A model generated the notes under the pieces. That model was not told where the DNA came from. It saw only the letters and a list, made by a program, of their open reading frames with translations, and searched no databases. A stretch of 64,000 bases of DNA from Rhynochetos jubatus (lineage: Eukaryota > Chordata > Aves > Eurypygiformes > Rhynochetidae). The stretch spans positions 31,019,722 to 31,083,721 of the forward strand of contig CM050654.1 in assembly GCA_027574665.1 (NCBI GenBank), read 5' to 3'. Numbering within the stretch: the first letter of the stretch is position 1; every line of letters begins with the position of its first letter. The translations under genes were made by a program, and so were the position numbers. Shown here piece after piece: positions 1 to 13,615 of the stretch.

Positions 1-1228
1 CTCCCTAGATTTTTATCTAGGAAATGTTCATTAAATGCCTTTGGTTTTATTTTGAGAGATGTGACAGTGGGTACAGAGAGCAAAGAGGAAGCAGGATGTT
101 GTTCCAGAAGTCAATGGAAACATAAATGGTCAAGTGAAACCAACAGATGGGGAAGACTTTCTTTCTCTTCAGTGTTTCCATTGCGCTTGACATCTTAAGA
201 TCTGTCATTCAGGCTCTTGAACAACATGGTAGTAAATATAAATTAAACATGTTACTAATAATTTAGAAAAATTGCAGCAGACTTAGTTGCTGTTAAGTAT
301 CACTGTTGGTGTAGATGAACAGTGTGAAGTATTTTCCATGGTGGTGCTGACAAGAACATGCAGAGTTTTTAATGGAAATCTTCATAGTACTGTCATGTCC
401 GAAGTGATCATAAACACATGGTCTTTTGGTTAACAGAAGGACAAAAGTAGTCAAATCATGAACCTTTAAAGTCTGAGAGTTTTCACCTTGTGAGAAAGAA
501 ACACATTTTCAGCTCCTTTTTGTCATGCTCTCAATAATAGATATGTCTTATCTCAGATGCATGACTGCGAGATATGTGGCCAGTATTTCAAAATGACCAA
601 TTTGATAATTCATGGGTCAAGTATGAGCCTCAGCTAAAAATGCTTAGGATAAGACTCAGTGTAAGGCTGTAAGACTTTAATATAATTTGGTGAGATCAAG
701 CTAAAAGGATTTATACACTTCAGCAATAGAAAAGTTTTGTAAGGACATTATGGTTTTGGTAGATTAGTATAGCCTACAGGAAAGAAATACCCATGGGAAA
801 ACTTACAGGTATGGAAATGTGGGTAGAGTGGCAAGGAGCCACTGGGACAGGGAAGTGTGATGTTTCTGGCACTCTGAAATATGCTGGCATTACGGAGAGT
901 AGTCTCATCATAAACAACTGATTTTGCTCAGTAGCATTTATATCAATGGCAAAGGTCTGGTTCACTCCAGCAAGAGCAGCAGAAGGTTCCCTTGGATTTC
1001 ATTAAAGCTAAATCTAAACTTAGTGCGTCAATTAAAAAAAAAAAAGGGAGTGGGGTGGGGAAGATAATGCCTAGACTCCTAATATGATGTGGAAGCTGTA
1101 AATATTTGGTGAAAGACTGATGCACTTCAACCAAATGCAAAAGAAGTTTGAAGGAAAATACTGGTTTTACCCCAGTCTGTTCTCTCCCGTCCCGTGGACG
1201 TATCCTACTGCATGCTATGAACGGTGCA

Positions 1229-1322
1229 TATCTAGTGGAGGGTGTCCCTGCCCATAGCAGGGGGGTTGGAACTAGATGACCTCTAAGGTCTCTTCCAAAC
1301 CAAACCATTCTGTGATTCTGTT
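1229..1322 (+). mobile_element. CR1 LINE 3'-end fragment
   Basis: Shows the typical CR1 tail order: AGTGGAGGGTGTCCCTGCCC, a G-rich stretch, GGTTGGAACTAGATGACC, a TCTTCCAAACC block and the terminal ATTCTGTGATTCTG. It is in the same orientation as SLC49A4 and severely 5'-truncated, as most avian CR1 copies are. It matches the reverse complement of the copy at 8071-8340. Confidence 0.85.
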
Positions 1323-4300
1323 TCATTGTCTTATAAGTAATACGGTTCCACACCTATCAAATTCTGAAAAGGGATTAATTTTCCTAAGCTAACAAATCTT
1401 GGAAGAGATGAGATGAAGTGTTGTTTTTCATGTGGAAAGATGAAAGAAGCAATTAGAGAGCTGAATATAGGTAAATCCCCCTAGAGCAGATATCTGATCA
1501 GCTTGATTTTACAAAACTTATTTTGATGAGTTGCTGATGTGTGTGTGCATACAGACACGCTTTTCTCCAAGAAAAAGGAAGACTGGACCAAACTCAGTTT
1601 TTGTTGCTTAATTTTATATACTGTAGCTGCATGAAAGTCCACAGAGCATTTGTGCAAGTGCTGGCAGAAGTGAGGACTCATTAGAGAATTGATTGGCCCA
1701 CCCTCACTGGAGTCAGGCACGCTGCAAAAGACCACTTGAGATACACAGAGTGATTAGCAACGTAGAATGGTTTAATTAGGATCTGATGAGTTGTATGAAC
1801 TTGATGCCACTATGATTCATCATAGCTATACTGGCTTGATTGTTAGCAGCACTTCTCGTACCTCCTGGTGGGACAGGTTGGATTGAAAGCATCAATCATG
1901 GCTGTAGACACATGTCCTATTCTGGAGCTCTTTCTGTTAGATGGTACCACCCTCAGTCTGTGGTTTGTACTATGTTTCCACTGACATTTCTCTTTGTACT
2001 GCTACCCTTTACGCAACTACCATGCTCCTCGCACTCTTCACATGCTTCTGTGGGGTTGCGGCAGTGGTGCTAGGGCAGCTGTTTGAAACGGCACGTGCTG
2101 AAGAACATCAGGAAACTGCGTGCTGGATTTAAAAGAACTTTGTCATGATGCAAAGTAAAATCGTATCATGTTTGTGTAGCTCGTGAGAATAGTAATGGCC
2201 ATCATATCTGATGATAATGTTATCTTGAGGCCTTGGTGCACTGGACATACAGGCACAGTGAACGTGGGGTATATAACTCTATAGACATTGATGCTGACAA
2301 ATTGATGAACAGGGAAATAATTTACCAGTGTAAAATACGATCCCTTACTTTTATTATGGAGCTGTTAACACAAGCAGTAGTAAAGCACATAGTCATCCAG
2401 AACTGGGTTAGGACACAGTTCCAGCTGGGAAGCTGTTTTGTCAACAGTAGCTTTTAGAAGTTGACTACAGAGAGTGTAATTCTAGGGCAGCTGTGCACTG
2501 ATATCTCCGCTATTGTATGCTCACGTATTTTCACTACCCCTCACAACTTTCTCTTGACCCAAATCCATCCTACTCTGACTGCTGCTTCTTCTCTGTCTCC
2601 TCCCTCACCTGTGTGTCTTTGCTGTTGTGCTGTGCTTATCTTTTCCTCCAACTTCCTTCTGTCCTCCACTCCTCCTGCTTATTGAGGAGTAGAAAAAGTT
2701 GACGCAAGAAGGTCAGGACTCAAAGGCGTGAGAGCACACATGAGAAAAGCCCTTGGATAGCTGAGAAGAAATAGAAAGAAAGGGAGAGTATGGAACAAGG
2801 TAGTGAATGGGTGTAGCATGGGATGCATGGATGCAGAAGCAAGATCTAGACCTGGAGGGCAGGGAGTGGTGGGGTTGGGAAAGGTGGAGGAGCAAGCTGA
2901 GTAGGAGGCACAGGGAAAGGGACATTGAGCACCTTCTTCAGTGATTAAGAGGGGGTAGTAAAGATGCCTTAGGTAGACAGTGGCAAATGACAGGTGTGAG
3001 AGATACCTGCAGCCCTCCCATGCTGCCTGTGCAGCACCCCAGCCGCAGATCAGCACTCGTAGCTTTTGTGAGCTGGCTTGAGAAGCGCTTTTAAAAACAG
3101 GAGCTGGGAAGTGGCTTTGAATGTAGTTGACCTTTTTGCCTTTTCTTATCTTCAGTAAAGTCCCAGTCTTCTGCCTCTGTACAACCCAGCTTCTGAACTT
3201 CGCTTGGCAGTGCCCCTCGTCGGGCAGAGGGTGTATTCAGTTGTTCCTTCCCTTTCCCTGAGGCACCCCAGACCACTGCCCCTGCTCCCTGCGGGGTTCC
3301 CCCAGTCCTGCCGAGGCAGAGGAGGGCGGCTGTTCCTTCTTGCATGGGTTTGGTTGTGACAGATGTCTGGTCTTGTGATGGAGACATGAGTGGGATGCTG
3401 GGGTGGATGTGGCCACTCTGACTGGTGTCTCTCCCCTTCTGGAAAGCCTGTGGAACGGGACAGAACACACTAAAATACCATTACGTTGTCCACTGCTGCG
3501 CCCCGTTTTAAAAACATTTAAATTTTGCCAGCCTCCTTTCTTCTAGAAGTTTCCAACAGTGTAGCAGGTGTACTACGTACAGGTAGCTGGTGCTAACCTC
3601 TGTAACATAAGTGACAACAATAATTCTACTGTTACCAAAGTCCCTTGGGCTTTCTTGTAGATTTTTATTATGTACTTAGGAAAGTTGTATTGCGTTCCTT
3701 TTGTTAGCTGTGTGCTTATACTGTATTTATAATTCCTAGCTATTAGTTTATAATTCCATTAAGGAGAAAAAAAGAGTACATCAGGTTTTGATCTGCGAAA
3801 GCTGGATCTGCTTCCTTTAAAGAAAACAGTCTATTTCCTTTTAAGAATTAATATGATGTTGTTTGTTTTTCCTGTCGAAGAAATTAAGTATGAACAAAGA
3901 AAGACCATTTTCACATGGTAATGCTGAACTAACCCAGCTTTGCTGATTTCTGAATTCCAGTAACAGAATTACCATCGCACAAATAAAACAAATTGTATTC
4001 ATTATTTTTGGCCAATGTTGTTTTTAGGTGTTAGTTGCACATTACATGTTAGAAGTGGAAGAGAAATCTGAAGCGAATACAAAAATGAGATTCATTATTT
4101 GTTAATAAAGTTTGGATATTTTCTGCATTGCCAATTTCTACCTTTTTTTTTTTGGGTGAGAAATGCTCTCCTTATGGGAAAAGAGCCATGTATACCAGTC
4201 ATATTTGCTTGCCTTTTCAGAGCTGAAAAAGTAGATAGTTCATAGCGCAGGTCCTGAAATAGCATTCCCTGTTGTGAAAATATATAGTCTCACATTGCCA

Positions 4301-7300
4301 AACAAAAATATTTGGTTTAAAACCACCCAAAAAACAGAATCAGTGCTGAGATGAGCAGAAGTCAATTTGAGAAACGTGATGCTTCAGTAATTCTCTGTTA
4401 GAAAATTTTGCAAAGTTTCTTGGAGAATGTTGTTTGAGTTCTCCCAGTGACAGCCCAGCGGTGCCCCAGCTGAGCAGACCAAAGACTTTGCTGGTACAAT
4501 TTCTTTAAGAATTTTTTTAGTTACAATCCTGGGGCAAGGGAAGTCATGGCTTGCTGTGGTTTTCTCTTAGCCATGACTTTTAGAGCTACTGCATCACCTC
4601 CTGCCATAATTTTCTTTTTTAATGCTCCTTGCGTGCGTTTTTGTGGCTCTATAGCCGTGCTGTAACTCTAATTATGCTGCAGAAGCTTGTGATCAGTGCT
4701 CCAACTTCCTCAAAAGCTACGAATTAAGCTTTCTCGTGCAGATTCGTAGGAGAGAAGATTTTTAGATTTTTCCTCTTTTTAAAGCGGGAGATCCGTGCGA
4801 CTCAGCCTGAGGGAGTGACGTGTTTTGAAAGTGAGAGGTTGTCTGCCTTTTGCAAAGTCTGCTGAGGTTTTCCTGGTATACAAGATGTCAAATACAACAG
4901 GATTTAGAAACTTTTTGTTTTATGTGGTTATTTTTGATGAACACAATCCCTTTTGAATAATTGAGAAAGGCGGAGTTGTTATATTTTAAGTGATTAATCA
5001 CGTCAACCTAAAGAATTGATCAGGAGCCTTATAAAAATGTAATGAGTTTAGGACCCATTACAGTGCTCTAAAGGGGGTCTTTTAGGATGAACTATGTACC
5101 CTAAATCGTGTCTGATGCATTTTAATGTTAAAGTAACATTGAAACTGTTCACAGAGAGGAAAATTGAAAGCTTACTCCAGTGAGCTTTCCTACAAGTCAC
5201 AAGATCCACATGGATATTACATCAGTGCAAGTCTCAAGGCTCTTTTGTCCCCCAGCTTGCAGCAGGGATAGTGAAAAGGAGAAACTTTGCACTTAGTGTC
5301 CCGCGTAGCGGATGCACTAGGCAGCATTTAGCATGGCTACCAATCTTTGGTGGATGGTTGCTTCTTGATACTCTGTCATGGCAAAGCAAAATACTTTTGT
5401 GTTTCTTAAAATGAAAAATTTTATGTGCCATTGAGTGATGCGGACAAGTACCACTAAGATGACAGAACATCCTCCCTGATAGATGTGTATGAGAGAGAGC
5501 GTTTTTCCTCTCTGTCGCCACAGGTAAGGTTCTGTAGTTAGTTGTGTGGTAATTAAGCCTGCTGTGCAATCGTGAGCCCTTGAAGTGAGTGGGAAGAGAA
5601 AAGAAAAAGCTTCCCTCCCCCTTGTTCAGCGCTGAAAGGGATTGGGTTGTCGTCATTCGTCCAGGATACAATGGTGAGAGCTAGAGCAAAGGCTTCTTGT
5701 CTTGTACTTTCTCTCAGCTTGTTCATGAGCCTCCATAATCTAGCTTCAAAATTAATGAAGAGGTGTAGTCTCTGACTGCATTATTATCTCTTTTTGACAG
5801 TTGCTCTGCATTTCTTGGTGTGCACACGCTAGCACACACATACACACACATGCACCGTTACGTAGTTTTTCAGTCTGGCAAAGATGGATTAAATGATTCA
5901 CCCGAATCTTCCTGTTTCAGTAAATATTGGAGAGTAGAAAGCAGGCACCCGAAGTGAATGAAAAACAGCTCTTACAAGTGTTTGTATATTAATTTCACAG
6001 ATTTAGTAAGCACTCAAATAGCTCTTTTTTTATTGGATCCCAGCACTGCACTGACCCCAGGTGAAGAGAAGACCTGGTAAGGCTTCCAGTAGGAATAGTG
6101 AGACTGGTTCCTGTTTCCAGATGTTTATAACCTGAATAAACAAGGCAGGGGGTGGGGAGGAGAGGGAAACAAACAGGATGTAAGTGGCCTGTCCAATTTC
6201 ATAAGGCATGTTGAGAGATGCAGGTCCCACTGCCCCAGGCCAGTGATCTTGTCTCTCAAAGGTGTGCTGCAAGGCTTAGGAGAGGTTCATTGCACTTGGA
6301 TTGGTTGCAGATAAAATGGATGCTCTCTGTAGTAAGAGGTATAATAACAATAAACAGCTAAAATAGTTGGTGTCCTTTGAAGCCAAGGAACATGGTATTA
6401 AAGAATAGGAGATATTTTATTAAAGAGTTTAATAGCGATTCTAAAATCAGCATTTTGATCTGCAGGCAAATGCCATTCAACTCAGCGCTTTGTTTATCTG
6501 TTCAGGCAAAATGTCAGTATTTGGACTGATAAATAGAATTTACAACAGTATAGAAACTTGCAATGCAGATTTTTAATCTGCATCTTTTGCCATTTGTTTT
6601 TCTATGATTGGTGTTAAACTCTTAGGATGCTTCAAAATCCTTAGCTGACATATAGAAGGAAACTTTGATACTTGTAAACTAGCTTTCTATGTATCTAAAA
6701 ACTCAGATTAAGCCTGTTCAGTTCTTAAAATCAAGACTACTTCATTTACAGTACCAAACATTTAAACTGCTGCACAAACTCTGAAAAACTCACTTTGTAT
6801 TTGTGGGTACAGTCTGTCACCAATTGTGGTTAAATCTATGTCCTTAACTCTGTAAGACACCATAGAACAACTTGGGTCAGTAAGTTTGTAACAACTCCAC
6901 TGTTAGAGGAGTGGAGAGTTGAAGAATTAAGCTGTACTTTGCTTGACATCTTTTTAGAGATTATGTGCTTGCCTAATATGCTGAGATGATGTTAACACAG
7001 GATGGGTCCGCTGGCCGTATTACCTCGACCTCACTGATGCAATTGAGACAAAAGCAAACTGCATCCTCTTGGCAGGGTTGTGATAGCTTGTTCTTCCTTC
7101 TAACAGGTGCAATCAAATTCTTGTATCTAGAGTAAACAGAAAAACAATGATTTGAGTATGCTTTAATGACTGTTAAGGGACACCAAAAAAATCCAAACCA
7201 AAAAACCCCCCACCCACAAAAACCCAACCTGTAATGCAAGAAGAGTATTTACAATACAAACCGGAAGTAAGCTGAGCAATTAGTGTGCAGATATGGAAGT

Positions 7301-7930
7301 GTCTTTGTTCTCTTACAGTCATTGTGCACGTAGAGAAAGATGCAACAGCTCAGGAATTGTGGGGTGGTTGTGTGATTCTCATAATCATTCTAAATCGCAT
7401 TATATTTAGCTTTGCTTCTCACAATAATGTTCTAGCAGCATCTGTATTTGTTGTGGTTGTTACATGTGCAGTTGTTTCCCTCAAGATGAGTGTCTTCTCT
7501 AAAACACTTGGCTGGCTAAATTTTGTGCTTCGAGTCTCTTGGTTTTATTGGGATTCTTTACAAGATTCTTAACTAACCTCAAAATTTGAGTGTGATGCTG
7601 CTCTTACCAGGACTCAAGTGATGCCTGTTTCTAATCTGAGAGTTACACTGAAAAAAGGACCAGTGGGGACAAGTGTTGGCCCTGCATCTTTGGTTTTGCA
7701 CACAGCTTTGCTCTGTCTGTCCAGCAAGTGCTAGCAGAAATGACTTTATCTTTGGGACAGATCTAGTCCCTGGCACTAGTCTTTCTTCCCGGTGTGGTTG
7801 GGACTTGCCTGTGGCTTCCACCACATTGCTGGTGATGACATTTCTGGGATATTGGCCCTTCTGCATTTCTGACCCTGATTAGAAGGTCTGTATCAAACCA
7901 TAGGAACTGTTTTACTTGAAGCTGCTGTGT

Positions 7931-7947
7931 TTATATATATATATATT
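7931..7947. repeat. TA dinucleotide tract
   Basis: About eight TA units in intron 1. Short and probably polymorphic. Confidence 0.8.
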
Positions 7948-8070
7948 TGTTTCCTTGAATTTAAATTTTGCAAATAAACTGATTTGTAAGAAATTTCAGA
8001 CTCCTCCTGATAGCCTGGGTGTTAACTGGGCAGCTATTGCTGACAGATTCTGTTACAGCAGCTGTAAGAC

Positions 8071-8340
8071 ATTATAGAATCATATAAAATCATAGAATGG
8101 TCTGGGTTGGAAGGGACCTTAAAGATCATCTAGTTCCAACCCCCCTGCCATGCACAGGGACACCCTCCACTAGACCAGGTTGCTCAAAGCCTCATCCAGC
8201 CTGGCCTTGGACACTTCCAGGGATGGGGCATCCACAGCTTCTCTGGGCAACCTGTGCCAGTGCTTCACCACCCTCTCTGGGAAGAATTTCTTCCTTATAA
8301 AGAGAATTTGCCCCTCTGAAATTCATTACCTTCTACGTCT
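8071..8340 (-). mobile_element. CR1 LINE 3'-end fragment
   Basis: Reads as the reverse complement of a CR1 tail: terminal ATAGAATCAT repeats at 8074-8097, then GGTTGGAAGGGACCTTAAAG, CACCCTCCACTAGACC, and the CTGGCCTTGGACACTTCCAG and TTCTCTGGGCAACCTGTGCC blocks. This is the longest CR1 copy in the window. The far boundary is diffuse; similarity fades after about 8300-8340. Confidence 0.9.
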
Positions 8341-11300
8341 ACATTTCAAGAGGTTTCTAGTACATATTTTGTCTGGGGATATCCCAATCTGCCTACTATT
8401 TATGTCAGACAGAAATTGCAGCACAGTGTCTAGTGGAATCTCCCCTTGCCATGAAATCTTCCACAGAAAGGTGAAACTGGGCTGTGTTGTAGGATTTGTA
8501 CAGGAAAAGGTCTGTGTATCCTAGGCAAGACTGAGGGTTGAAATGTAGCTTTGAGTCTAATTTATTTCAGACAGGTCCTATATGATAGAGCTTGGTTCTC
8601 ACTATTCGATCCCAAGAGGATGCTGTCACCTGTCTTGCAGAATGCTCAAATGAAGTCACTAGGAGTTTGCTTCGTTTTCAATCAGGGAAATAATACTCGA
8701 GTCTTAAACCTTTTCAGTTGAAAATTGAATGCTATTTTGACAGTGCCACATAGAGTCAGGGGAACAAATGGAAACAATTGGCTTCAGTTTGTTTTAAAAA
8801 CACAGCTTACAAAAGGCAGGGCAGTAACAGAAGCATCAGCGTCCTGTAGCCAGAGAGAAATGGAGATCCAGGTTGTGCTTAATAGCACCCCATGACATCT
8901 CGGCCATCAAACCAGGAGCAATGTTTGATTAGCTACATATGACCTGGTAGTTGTTCTCTCTTGCGTGCAGTCTTTGTATTTGCTTCCCAATTTTTCTTGC
9001 TTCCGAGCCTAGTTGATGCTGTTCTTGAGAATGTATTTATTTTCCATTGAGTTTCCAAACACAACTTATACTCCTCTGCAACCAAGTGCTTTTGTGGAAT
9101 CCAAGGCAGGCCTGATATACTGATTTTTTCAGTTTGTTCCGTGTGCTAGCAGAAAGGTTGGTACCACGTCTTGGCTATGAAGTCTTTTTACATCAGTGAA
9201 AAGGTTCTTTTCTTCTGAGAATTGTATTGCTTGATGCAAGGGTGCTTCTGAAAGAGGATTGCTGCTTATCCTCCTCAGTGACAGCAGCCAGTTTGGCAAA
9301 CTGCAGGCACAACGGAAGTTTTATTCACTGTGTTTTGTAGAAAGGTAGTGGTTGGTTGTTTTTTTTTTGGTATTTAAATAATGACAAAGATAACTGATCT
9401 TATGAGAGTGAATGGCACAATTAGTACAATTTTGCTAGATTTACATTTAAAATACAAAGGTTTCTGGCGCAGTAGATAATGATGGAGGAAGTTCTGTGCA
9501 GAGCTTTCAGGATTCCCTGACAAAGTGAACTGTTTAATCAAGCTTTTGTTTTGTTAGGGCTAAATATAAAGGCGTGCGTTAAAGAGGAAGAGAAACAGAC
9601 CCATCCTACGAAAAGGAGAATTGGTATCCAGCAAAGAAAGCCATTTAAAAAAGAATGCTTGAGCAATAAGAAGGGTATTTAGACAAGACACAAAACCAGT
9701 TCTAGGACTAAAGAAAAATTGCAAGACTTCGAGCTCAGTGTTTTGCTTACTGAAACCGAAGTTAAAGGTTCTTTTTTTGTATGTTAATTTCACAGAAGGA
9801 AAAATACAAGAGCCAGTGCTTTGTTTTGTCAAGAAAGGCAAAGCAAAAATTCATTTGAAAACTGAATTTGCTTTAAATTGGGTGGAATAGCACAATGTAA
9901 CAATGAATTGTTGGAACGACTGTTGAAATTGGGGATTTTTTTAATTTCCTGGTGTGTGTGAATCAAGACAGGATTTTATTTATTTTTTAGCTAGACATGG
10001 TTTAGTCAAAATAATGGTAGAGTAGTTAAGCAAATACTCTCAGTTCAGTGTCAGAAGGGCCTGTTCTTGCTTCCAGCCTGGTCTTTAGAAACTGAAAATG
10101 TGCAGCAGCCTGATGTCATTCATTTCTAATTAGACCCTTGTTATCTCTTGCTTGTGAGGACTGATTTTAGTATCTGCAGCTGAAGGAAGGAAACTCTGAA
10201 ATGTTAGTGCATCCAAGAGCGGGGTGTGCAAGCTGTACAAGGGAAATCCTCTGCTGCCATGCCAGGCGTGGGGCTGAATCCAGCAGCCTCTCCTCTGGCC
10301 AAACCTCCATTAATCTTAGCAGAAAGGTGAAAAGTACCTGTTCTGCACATCCCACTGGAAGTTTCTGCCCCCTTCATTAGAGGCAAGGGGAAAGGAACCA
10401 AACCCAAACAGTACCTGCCATCTGTGTGATGCTCTCGGTAGGTCTGTGGCATGGCTGGGCACTGGGGTGCTGCGTACGCTGGCCTCAGCCGGGCGGGATG
10501 CACAGGATGTTCGCTGCTGCTAAAACATTGTAAAACACGTGACTGACAGACTGTAACAGGTGACTGACAGGTGAGAGAAGGAATGGTCATACTTCTCAAA
10601 ACCTTACAAAAGCATTAAACCGTTGTTAATCATGTTCTTTCTGAATGACAAACTGATAATGTAAAAACAGTTGGAATGAGCAGTTCCTTGTAGATGTGCA
10701 ACATCTTTTATTGTTTCTTATTAAACTGGGCATAATAAATCAATTACCTGGGTTACAAGTCAGCAATGTGTTGGGGAGGGGGAGGATTTTCTTTTCATGT
10801 ACATTACAAAGTACCTTGAAAGTAAGACATGCTCGAAGAGTTGTGGAGGATGCAAGGCGTACTGGATGCTATTGCTTGATGTTATGGTGAGGGAGCTGAA
10901 GAGCAGCTGGGTACCACCGGCGGGTGCTGCCTCCCGCTCCCGTGTGAGACCATACTCTGGTGTGTTGGGCTTTGCCCATTTGCTGTGTTGGGTTGTGGGA
11001 GGCCCTGGGTTCCTCACACCATGGGCGTTGCTGCAGTGGCTGCCTTCCCAGCAGAGAGAAAAGGGAACTAGTGGGCCAGCTGGGAATGTCCCAGGGCCAG
11101 GCATGGTCAGCATATCCTGCCAGCACAGGTCAACATTACGCTTTACTAGTACAACATGATCTTGGCTGGATTAAAAGTCTGTGTTTTGCAGGAGAGTTAA
11201 GAGAATTGTGGGTTGAGAGGTTGTGTTAAATCTGTAGTAGTGGCAGGAGTTTGGAGGTAGTTGTTTTCAAAATAAATAAAACCCAGTAAATGCAGTGTGG

Positions 11301-13599
11301 GCTGCTGAAATTGTAAAGCAGACTGTGTTGTTAGACCCTGGAGAGTTAAACAGTTGAACAATCACAAATGATAATTAATATGTCTTTTCATTACTGACTC
11401 AATTTCTGCTGCTGGCTTGGACTTTCATCTTACTGTCAATTGATGTTCGGCCATTCGGATTGTGGCCACTCTTTGCTCAACGGTCAGTGCCACTGGTGGG
11501 ACCAGAAGCCTCCCGCAAGAGCAGGGTGGAAATGAGCAGCTAACGAGAGAGGCTTCGAAGAACAGAAAACTTCCTCCATTGCCAGAAAATCCCTTGTAGG
11601 AAGTTTCTTACCTTTTCTGCGGTGTCAGAAACCTCTGATAGAAGGGGACTGGAAACTGGATTATGGATTTTAGGTTGTAAAGCTCCCCCCATATCTGTTA
11701 CCAGTTGCATTTACAGGGTAAAATTAATGAAGTTCATCACACCTACTCCAAAGCATGGTTCTGTGAATTACTTGCAACTTTTAAAATAGAGAAATAATTT
11801 CTTGCAGGGTTCACAGGGTTTTTCTTCAGGTTTGGTTAGTTACTTTGGTTTCTTGTCCCCATGATGCATACTGCGATCTGAAACACTCTGGGGTGCACCT
11901 CTTAGAGTAATACAAGATGTCCAATGCAGATTAAGGGCCACTGCAATGTTCAAAGCAAAAATACTGGAATAATTATAAAAATACTATTAACGACCAATAT
12001 CTAACTGATATGAAAAGGAGGATGGATTCACAGTTAAAATGTAAAACAAAATAAAGGGGGAAGGTGTTTTGAGGGTAGAAATACATCATGTAATTAGCAA
12101 AGAAAATGTCTAATATGCTGCTTGTTCGACAGTCTTTTACTTGTTTATTTGGTGTCATCATTTTCAACATGCAGCTTTAAAATTCCCAAAGGAATTTTTA
12201 GGGGGCGTGTTTATGTGGTAAGGTGGGGAAAAAAAAAAGTGACCAAAAAATAATCTGTGCAATCAAAACATTTAAAAGTGGCACATTACAGTGTATAGCG
12301 TTCCAGATGAGGACTTCAGAGAATGTTTGGAGAGGTCAAACATGCTTGATTGCAAGGCTTTAACAGATAATTTTATTTTAAAATTACCCAACACGTAAGG
12401 TTGACATTAAAAATAAGCCTAAATTTAGGGCTGGGGGGAAAACTTCGGCATCCAAGTCAATTTTCACTGAATTGGGTGTTCTTTTGCCTTGGAAACTTTT
12501 CTGCAGATTTAAATTAAACCTTTTTCTTGGCTTGTGGTGGTGTGGGGTTTTTTTTGTTTTTTTTTTTTTTGGGAGGGGATTTTTTTAAAAATTAAAAATC
12601 AAATGGAAGGTTTTTATTTGGAAACACTCCTCATGTCCTGTGGTGATTTAAACTTAAATTTCTGTATGATACTCCTTTACTGCTGTGCCCTGTGGTGCCC
12701 CGTGTGCAGGACGTTCCAGGCTGGCTGTCTCTGCCCTCGTGTCTCCTGAAAGGCAGAACGTGCTCTGTGTTGTGAAATGTAATGCAGAAAGACCCTGGTT
12801 TACAAGGAAAATAAGAAGATGAGTTGCACATTACTAGAGCTTTCCCGAAACATCGCAACAGCGTTTCCAAATGGGAAACTGCCTATTTTTCAGTTAAAAG
12901 ACTTGTGTTTCGATTTTCCATCAATAAAATTCTAATTCCCATAGCGTACAGGTTCTCATTATACACAAAAGCAAGACTAACAGAAATTCATTTCCCAGGA
13001 GAAAAGGCAAAAGCGTCACACAGTGATCCTGATACAATTACTCCCACGATGTACGCAGTATGGTAATGTGAGGTTAAGCATGGCGTGGAGGCTTACATGG
13101 TGGCCCGGCAAACATGAAGAACAACAGGATTTTGAACGGCCGTATTACCCAGGCATTTAGTTAGGGCTCTCTGAATATGCACACTTGAAAAACCAGTTTA
13201 GCAGCACCAAGTGCTGGTTGAGCAGAGTCAAGTGAGTAAGTCTGGGCAGGCATTGGAAATCCTTCAAGGAAACAAATATTCTTGGCTGATGATACTTCTC
13301 CAGGGCATCAGGGATGAGAGGTGTCCTTCAGAGTCATAGGACTGCAGGTTACATTCCTTTTGTGGATGACTGAGCCATACCAAAGGAACTCATACTTTCA
13401 TGTCAGGAAACCTGTAGCATTAACTGCTTTTTGTTTGGTTGTCTTGGGCTGGGTTGATGGAGAGAGGAGCTGTCTTTGGTTTGGTTTGTGCAGTTTCCAG
13501 CACAAGGAAGTTGCATACTTGTGAGTAAAGTTCACTAAGAGCTGTTGCAGTATAAGAGCAAAGCGATGCCTCGTCCTCTAAAATGACATTTTGGTAAAA

Positions 13600-13615
13600 C
13601 CCCCCCCCCCCCCCC
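13600..13615. repeat. Poly-C run (C16)
   Basis: Uninterrupted run of 16 C in intron 1. The minus strand is a G16 run and could form a G-quadruplex. Exact length is unreliable because homopolymers are error-prone. Confidence 0.9.

Noticed and set aside
2679..3468. Several minus-strand open frames of 70-125 codons
   Set aside because: Frames arise from purine-rich and GC-richer sequence; no domain, conserved motif or splice context.
10204..11229. Cluster of overlapping open frames on both strands in intron 1
   Set aside because: Multiple frames open at once and no recognisable protein; best explained by local GC content.
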